In this document: piece by piece, positions 59,473 to 64,000 of the stretch | Position numbering within the stretch: the first letter of the stretch is position 1 | Layout of the letters: every line of letters begins with the position of its first letter | From: a bacterium | GTDB lineage: Bacteria > Acidobacteriota > Polarisedimenticolia > Polarisedimenticolales > Polarisedimenticolaceae | Assembly (NCBI GenBank): GCA_024226515.1 | Contig: JAAELQ010000239.1 | Coordinates: forward strand, 1-64,000 | Direction: 5' to 3' | DNA length: 64,000 bases | Position numbers and translations under genes: made by a program | Notes under the pieces: model-generated | The model's input: the letters and a program-made list of their open reading frames with translations, nothing else | What the model was told of the DNA's origin: nothing | Databases searched by the model: none

Positions 59473-61424
59473 GCCGCGCCTCGAGCCCGGCCGAGCGCCA
59501 GCGCCAGCAGCCCCGCCAGCAGGAGGCAGACACCCGCGAGTCTGCGCAGCGGGCCGTCCGTCCCGCCGCGCGGTAACGCTCCGGCGATGCGGGCCGGCGT
59601 CGAGGCCGTCATCGCGGTCGGAGTGTCGTCGACCGCGACGAGGCTGGTGAAGCGGGTCACGAGATGATGATCCAGCGCGACGTCGATCACGGCGCGGCGC
59701 ACGTCGGCCGGGTCGGCTCCCTCGTGCATCCGATCCATCAGGCTCTCGACCCTGGCGCGCGCCCAGCGCAGGCCGACGCCGCTGGCTCGCGGTGCGTCCA
59801 GGTCGAGGGCCACCTCGGTATCGACCCACCCCGCTCGCGTGTAGCCCTCGATCGACACCGAGCCGGCGTCGCCCCGGCCGAGCCGCGCGGAGACCAGCAG
59901 GGGTTCGCCGGCATGCAGGTCGGGCAGGCGCGGCGGGTAGATCTCGGTCAACTCGACGCCGTGAATGCGTAGCTGCGGGCTCTCCATCACCGGCCGGTCG
60001 AGTCGGGCGAAGAAGGCATCGATCTCGTTCGTCGCCGTGTCGACGTTCGAGACGAAGGTGCACAGTCCGCGTCCGACCCGCGCCATCTTGCGCATCAGGT
60101 ACCCGTTGGGTGCGTGGCCGATGCCGATCGCGTGCAGCCGCGTGTCTCCGAGCCGCTCGACGATGCCGCCGAGAACCTGTTGCTCGTTGCCGACCGCTCC
60201 GTCGGTCAGGAAGACGATGCGCTTCACGTTCGCCGAGCTCGACTCGGCGATCAGCGACAGTCCGCGCATCAGCGCCGGGTAGATCATCGTGCCGCCTCCG
60301 GCCTCGAGCTGTTTCACCCAGTCGCGCGCCGCGTCCAGGCTCTCCTCGTCGGCCTGGAGGAACGTCTCTCGAAACGCGGCATGGCCTCCGTTGAACTTGA
60401 GCACGTTGAAGCGATCCTCCGGACGCAGCCGGTCGAGTGCCGCGAGGAGCGCCGAGCGCGCCTGGGCGATCGAGGGCCCGTTCATCGAGCCCGAGACGTC
60501 CACGACGAACAGCGTCTCGGTCGGCAGGCCCAGGCCGGCCTCGCTGGCCGGAATCGGCGGCAACAGCATCAACAACGCGTAGTCGCCGTCGGCGCCCGAC
60601 TCGACGAACGCCGCCGCCGTCGGCTCGGAGCCGCGCCGGGGTGTCCAGTGCAGCGCAAAGTCGCGCTCGGCCAGGACCTCGGTGGACTCGGGGCTGATGG
60701 CGAAGGCCGAGCCGTCGCGGACGGTCGTGACGCCGTGCGACGCGGAGCTCAGCTCCTCGAGCTCGAATCCGGGCTCGAGTCGGACGCGGATCGTGGCGCG
60801 TGGGACGGACCGTTCCGCGGAGTGGCTGCACTCGAGCGCCGCGACGGGATTCTCCGAACCCGGGGGGTGGAAACGAGGTGTATACGTCAGCGGGAAGCCC
60901 ACGGAGAACGTACCCGCGTCGTACTGCGCCTCGTGCACGTACTGCAGCTCGACGACGACGATCTCGCCGGCGTTGATGTTCGCCGCGGCCGTGGTGAACA
61001 GGTTCGGGCGGTGCTGTTCCACCAGCGCGGCCTTGCGGCCCGTCTCGCGCGCGGCCGCGTACGTCTTGCGCGCCGCCTCCTTCTCCTCGATGCGGGAGAC
61101 GATGCGCCGGTCGCCGATGCGCATCTCCATCGAGTACACGGCCGCGTTCTCCGGCAGCGGAAAGACGTACAGCGCCTCGATCGTCTCGTGTGTCGGGTTG
61201 ACGAACCGATGCGTCACGCTGCCGTGAACCATCAGCCCGGTGATCTCGAGCTCGACCCCGATCTCGACGATCGGCAACGGGATCCATCCTGCCTCGTCGC
61301 GCCGCAGCAGTTCTCCCGCGCGCACGGCGTCCAGCGGGATGGGCCGCTCCTCGGATGGTGCGGCACGTGCGACCGGTGCGACGACGAACAGGACGAGGAC
61401 CAGACCCAGCAGGTGGCGACTCAT
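59469..61424 (-). CDS. VIT/VWA sortase target protein
   Basis: A 651-residue exported protein of the marine sortase-target type. Signal peptide (MSRHLLGLVLVLFVVAPVAR, about 1-21); VIT domain (about 40-170; VTHRFVNPTHETIEALYVFPL); von Willebrand A domain (about 303-480) with an intact MIDAS DVSGSMNG; and a C-terminal sorting signal: LPRGGT followed by a hydrophobic helix (LAGVCLLLAGLLALALG) and Arg-rich tail. It is the substrate for the sortase encoded next to it. VIT/VWA proteins bind metal-dependent protein ligands at the surface. AAAGGAG lies 7 nt before ATG 61424. Confidence 0.92.
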   Translation of the reverse strand: MSRHLLGLVLVLFVVAPVARAAPSEERPIPLDAVRAGELLRRDEAGWIPLPIVEIGVELEITGLMVHGSVTHRFVNPTHETIEALYVFPLPENAAVYSMEMRIGDRRIVSRIEEKEAARKTYAAARETGRKAALVEQHRPNLFTTAAANINAGEIVVVELQYVHEAQYDAGTFSVGFPLTYTPRFHPPGSENPVAALECSHSAERSVPRATIRVRLEPGFELEELSSASHGVTTVRDGSAFAISPESTEVLAERDFALHWTPRRGSEPTAAAFVESGADGDYALLMLLPPIPASEAGLGLPTETLFVVDVSGSMNGPSIAQARSALLAALDRLRPEDRFNVLKFNGGHAAFRETFLQADEESLDAARDWVKQLEAGGGTMIYPALMRGLSLIAESSSANVKRIVFLTDGAVGNEQQVLGGIVERLGDTRLHAIGIGHAPNGYLMRKMARVGRGLCTFVSNVDTATNEIDAFFARLDRPVMESPQLRIHGVELTEIYPPRLPDLHAGEPLLVSARLGRGDAGSVSIEGYTRAGWVDTEVALDLDAPRASGVGLRWARARVESLMDRMHEGADPADVRRAVIDVALDHHLVTRFTSLVAVDDTPTAMTASTPARIAGALPRGGTDGPLRRLAGVCLLLAGLLALALGRARGAA

Positions 61425-61667
61425 GGCGGGCTCCTTTGCGAATCGACGGCAACCAGGGGAGACCGCACGATGCGTGCCACGCTCAATCGATCGGTGCGAC
61501 GGGGGAATCTGTGCCTCGCGAGGCCGGGCGCGTGTCATCGGCGACACGTCCCGTGTCCAAGCAGACCCCGAACAATGCCCGGCCCCCGGGGGTCCTATAG
61601 AATGAATGCGTCCTTTTGGCGGGTCCGAACGTACAAGTCAAAGAGCTGCGATTCCGGGAGTCGGTCC
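61425..61667. other. Divergent intergenic region
   Basis: 243 bp between the sortase-target gene and the phosphatase gene. A plus-strand -10-like TATAGAAT (61596-61603) lies about 65 bp before the phosphatase ATG, and a CCCCCGGGGG palindrome (61583-61592) sits just upstream of it. No RNA gene is seen. Confidence 0.4.
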
Positions 61668-63803
61668 ATGAAGCTGCGCACCAAGCTCATCGTCGCGTTT
61701 CTGCTTCTCTCGGTCGTGCCGCTCGCCGGGATCACCGCGTTCTCTTACAGCTCGTCCCTGCGTGCGTTCCATGAGACGGTCGAGGCGGAGGCGCGCTACA
61801 CCACGTCCCAGATGGAGCGGCGCGTCGACCTGGCCACCGAGGACCTCGGGCGGCGCATCGAAGGGCTGGGGCAACTGCCCTACGACGACGTGGTCGCGGC
61901 CGCGCAGCCCGGCGAGCGCGAGCTGCCCGCCCGCCGCTTCCTCGACGAGCTGGTGGACCGCATGGGCGACTCGGCGCCACTGCTCGACTCGCTCGAGTTC
62001 GAGCCGGTCGAGATCTCGGACAGGCCGCAACCGCAGAAGGGCGGACCGACCGCGCCGCGGCCGCACGTGATTCACCTCTCGCGGATCTGGTCGACGCACT
62101 CGAAGGAGGCGGGGGAGCGCGTCGACGCCTCGCCGACGATCTTCCGTGTCGGCGACGTCTCACTGTTCGTGCCCGGCGAGGAGCTGCAGCAGGACATCCT
62201 GGCCGGGGTGCAGGACTTTCTGCCGCAGGAGATCCGGGCTGCGCTCGAGGAAGGAACCGAGACCGAAGCCGAGGCCTCCGTGCTGATGCAGGTGGCCAAG
62301 CTCGGCCAGCTCTCGGTAGAGATGTCCGACGAGATCGAGCGCAAGGTCGCGGCGATGGAGAAGGAGATCGAGCGGCGCCATCGACTGCGCGGCTCGTCCA
62401 CGTCGACCCCGGCCCCGGCTCCGGCCGCGCTGCGTCCGTCGTCGCCGGAACCGCCCGCCCCGCCCCAGCCGGCTTTCGCCAAGGAGTTCGGTTGCGAGGT
62501 GCAGCGTGACGGCGAGCGCGTCGGCAAGGTCCGCGCGACGATCAACGCCCGACGCGTGCTGCACAGCGTTCTGTCGCGCACCCAAACGGAACAGGGCGAA
62601 ATCCCCTTCGCGATCGATGCGGCCGGAAATGTGTACACGCCCGACGCGCAACACGAGGGGCTACTCGAGGAGCTGAACGTCGGTGCCCACGACATCGGCG
62701 CCGAGCCGACGATCTCCGACAACTGGGCGATCGTGACGCGCGAGGATCCCAACCTGGGCCTGGTGTTCGGCATCGCGCGGCCGATCGGGGACTCGCTGGA
62801 GAACATCCGTGGCGCCACGGGACGCAACCTGTTCTACGGTCTGGCGATGATCGGCGTGGCGATGATCGGCATCGTCCCGCTGTCGACGCGCATGACGCGC
62901 AACCTCACCGAGCTGTCCGACGGCGTCGATCGGCTGGCGGACGGCGATCTCGAGGCCCGCGTCTCGGTCCGCTCGCGCGACGAGATCGGCCGGCTGGGTC
63001 GCGCGTTCAACAACATGGCGGGCGAGCTGCACGAGAACCAGCGTCGCCTGGTGGCGCAAGAGCGGCTGCACAAGGAACTCGAGATGTGTCGCCAGATCCA
63101 GGACGAGCTGCTCCCGCCGCGGCAGGGCAGGCTCGGCCTCGGCGAAGTGCGCGCAATCTCGATTCCGGCGCGCGAGTTGGGCGGGGACTTCTTCAACTAC
63201 TTCACGCTCGATGACGGTAGCCTGGCGATCCTGATGGGAGACGTGTCCGGCAAGGGTGTTCCCGCGGCGCTGCTGATGGCCAACGTGCAGGCCACGCTGC
63301 GCGCTCGCCTGCCGTTCCAGCGCGGACTGGCGGACCTCGTCGCCGGACTCGACCGTGAGATCGAGACCAATACGCCGATCGAGACCTACGTGACGCTGTT
63401 CGTCTGCGTGCTCGATCCCGATGGACGCAGCCTGCGCTACGTCAACGCCGGGCACAACACGCAGTACGTCTGCGGCGAGTCGGGCAGGATCGAACGACTG
63501 ACGACGGGCGGCCGTCCCGTGGGCCTGCTCTCGGGCGGCCCCTACGACGAGCGCAGTGTTTCGCTCGAGCCTGGCGACCTGCTGTGCCTGTTCACCGACG
63601 GGTTGACCGAGGCCGCGGACGCCGGCGGGGCCGAGTTCGGCGAGGCGCGGCTGGAGAAGCTACTGCAGGAGCACACGACGCGGCATCCGGGTGACGTCGT
63701 GGCGCGCATCGAGAAGGAAGTGCGTCGCCACCGCGGGGACACCGAGGCGGCGGACGACGCGACGATGCTGGTGTTGCGCCTGGACGGGGGCGCGGCGACC
63801 TAG
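61668..63803 (+). CDS. RsbU/SpoIIE-type PP2C phosphatase with sensor and HAMP domains
   Basis: A 711-residue membrane protein. A first transmembrane helix (LIVAFLLLSVVPLAGITAF) is followed by a periplasmic sensor with a long insertion rich in Ala/Pro (SSTSTPAPAPAALRPSSPEP), a second helix (GLAMIGVAMIGIVPLST), a HAMP domain (RLADGDLEARVSVRSRDEIG), a short coiled coil, and a SpoIIE/RsbU phosphatase domain with metal Asp residues in ARELGGDFFNYF, ILMGDVSGKGVPAAL, LCLFTDGLTEA and EAADDATMLVLR. RsbU-like enzymes dephosphorylate anti-sigma-factor antagonists. GGGAG precedes ATG 61668. No cognate partner switch genes are in the window. Confidence 0.93.
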   Translation: MKLRTKLIVAFLLLSVVPLAGITAFSYSSSLRAFHETVEAEARYTTSQMERRVDLATEDLGRRIEGLGQLPYDDVVAAAQPGERELPARRFLDELVDRMGDSAPLLDSLEFEPVEISDRPQPQKGGPTAPRPHVIHLSRIWSTHSKEAGERVDASPTIFRVGDVSLFVPGEELQQDILAGVQDFLPQEIRAALEEGTETEAEASVLMQVAKLGQLSVEMSDEIERKVAAMEKEIERRHRLRGSSTSTPAPAPAALRPSSPEPPAPPQPAFAKEFGCEVQRDGERVGKVRATINARRVLHSVLSRTQTEQGEIPFAIDAAGNVYTPDAQHEGLLEELNVGAHDIGAEPTISDNWAIVTREDPNLGLVFGIARPIGDSLENIRGATGRNLFYGLAMIGVAMIGIVPLSTRMTRNLTELSDGVDRLADGDLEARVSVRSRDEIGRLGRAFNNMAGELHENQRRLVAQERLHKELEMCRQIQDELLPPRQGRLGLGEVRAISIPARELGGDFFNYFTLDDGSLAILMGDVSGKGVPAALLMANVQATLRARLPFQRGLADLVAGLDREIETNTPIETYVTLFVCVLDPDGRSLRYVNAGHNTQYVCGESGRIERLTTGGRPVGLLSGGPYDERSVSLEPGDLLCLFTDGLTEAADAGGAEFGEARLEKLLQEHTTRHPGDVVARIEKEVRRHRGDTEAADDATMLVLRLDGGAAT

Positions 63804-63806
63804 CGT

Positions 63807-64000
63807 CTACTGGATGCCGATCAGCACCAGCTCGACGCGCCCGGGGATCTTCCGCGGGTTGCCGCTCAGCTCGTGGATCGCTTTCGTTCGCGCGTCGACC
63901 CACAGCTCGACCTCGCCTTCCATCTTGAGGAAGCCCTCGTCGGCGTTCTCGGGGTCGGCGGGGATGATGCGCAGGCGTTGTTCGCGGAACTCGCGCCGTC
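63807..64000 (-). CDS. C-terminal end of a DUF3108-like protein (5' partial)
   Basis: A minus-strand frame is open from the window edge to a TAG at 63807-63809, giving 64 residues: RIIPADPENADEGFLKMEGE, then VELWVDARTKAIHELSGNPR and a final GRVELVLIGIQ. The ELWVD and final VEL strands resemble the end of DUF3108 proteins, periplasmic lipocalin-like folds. The stop lies 3 bp after the stop of the convergent phosphatase gene. The assignment is tentative because most of the gene is outside the window. Confidence 0.5.
   Translation of the reverse strand, partial: RREFREQRLRIIPADPENADEGFLKMEGEVELWVDARTKAIHELSGNPRKIPGRVELVLIGIQ

Overview
The window is a densely coded, high-GC (by eye roughly two-thirds G+C) chromosome segment of a Gram-negative bacterium. 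Outer-membrane and envelope features support this: an Oar-like TonB-dependent receptor, lipobox lipoproteins, a multihaem cytochrome and a class GN-type sortase with its substrate. The mix (CarboxypepD_reg TonB receptor, CRTAC1/ASPIC protein, PQQ-type propeller, GldA/GldG-type ABC system, FG-GAP protein with dockerin, RsbU-type phosphatase) resembles uncultured Acidobacteriota or Myxococcota-like lineages. That placement is inference: there is no rRNA or other phylogenetic marker here, and I found no tRNA, CRISPR array or insertion-sequence transposase.

Layout. 1-8.1 kb (+): end of a cation/proton antiporter, an intergenic stretch with a possible minus-strand small RNA, a GNAT acetyltransferase, a TonB receptor, a PQQ-type beta-propeller and a thrombospondin-type-3 repeat protein. 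8.1-16.3 kb (-): a Phd/VapC-like toxin-antitoxin pair, then an operon driven by a near-consensus sigma70 promoter: ABC ATPase, permease, GldG-like protein, DUF4340 protein, zinc alcohol dehydrogenase and an internally duplicated membrane protein. 16.4-20.7 kb (+): PhyH-type dioxygenase, pentahaem cytochrome, META/YbaY lipoprotein. 20.7-24.4 kb (-): CRTAC1, TPR lipoprotein and DksA/TraR-type protein. 24.4-28.4 kb (+): a tightly coupled five-gene operon ending in an AhpD-like gene with an in-frame TGA exactly where the second redox cysteine belongs, a strong selenoprotein candidate. It abuts a 188-bp nested inverted repeat. 28.6-39.0 kb: DUF885 lipoprotein; FAD oxidoreductase with archease and RtcB RNA ligase; PAP2-like protein; PleD-like diguanylate cyclase; S9 peptidase with methyltransferase; membrane-anchored hypothetical.

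39.0-45.4 kb (-): a four-gene polysaccharide operon (CapD-like SDR, sugar-phosphate transferase, GT4, NAD-epimerase) behind a hybrid histidine kinase. 45.5-52.8 kb: enolase-superfamily protein coupled to an M29-like peptidase, a TlpA-like thioredoxin with a clear terminator, a 1194-aa FG-GAP/dockerin/cohesin-like secreted protein, and ApaG. 52.8-56.6 kb (+): malate dehydrogenase, Pgk, TpiA and a lipoprotein. 56.7-64 kb: a 702-aa hypothetical, the sortase and its VIT/VWA target (-), an RsbU-like phosphatase, and the end of a DUF3108-like gene.

General habits. Most operons use 4-bp stop/start overlaps. Convergent gene ends are very compact and often share a CTAG or a GGACAGGCTCCTAG-type repeat that carries the stop codons. 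Several genes have a -10 box a few bases from the start codon and no Shine-Dalgarno, suggesting leaderless or short-leader transcripts. The most notable items are the selenoprotein, the stop-codon-carrying repeat, the sortase whose stop seems lost within that repeat, and the nested inverted repeat.
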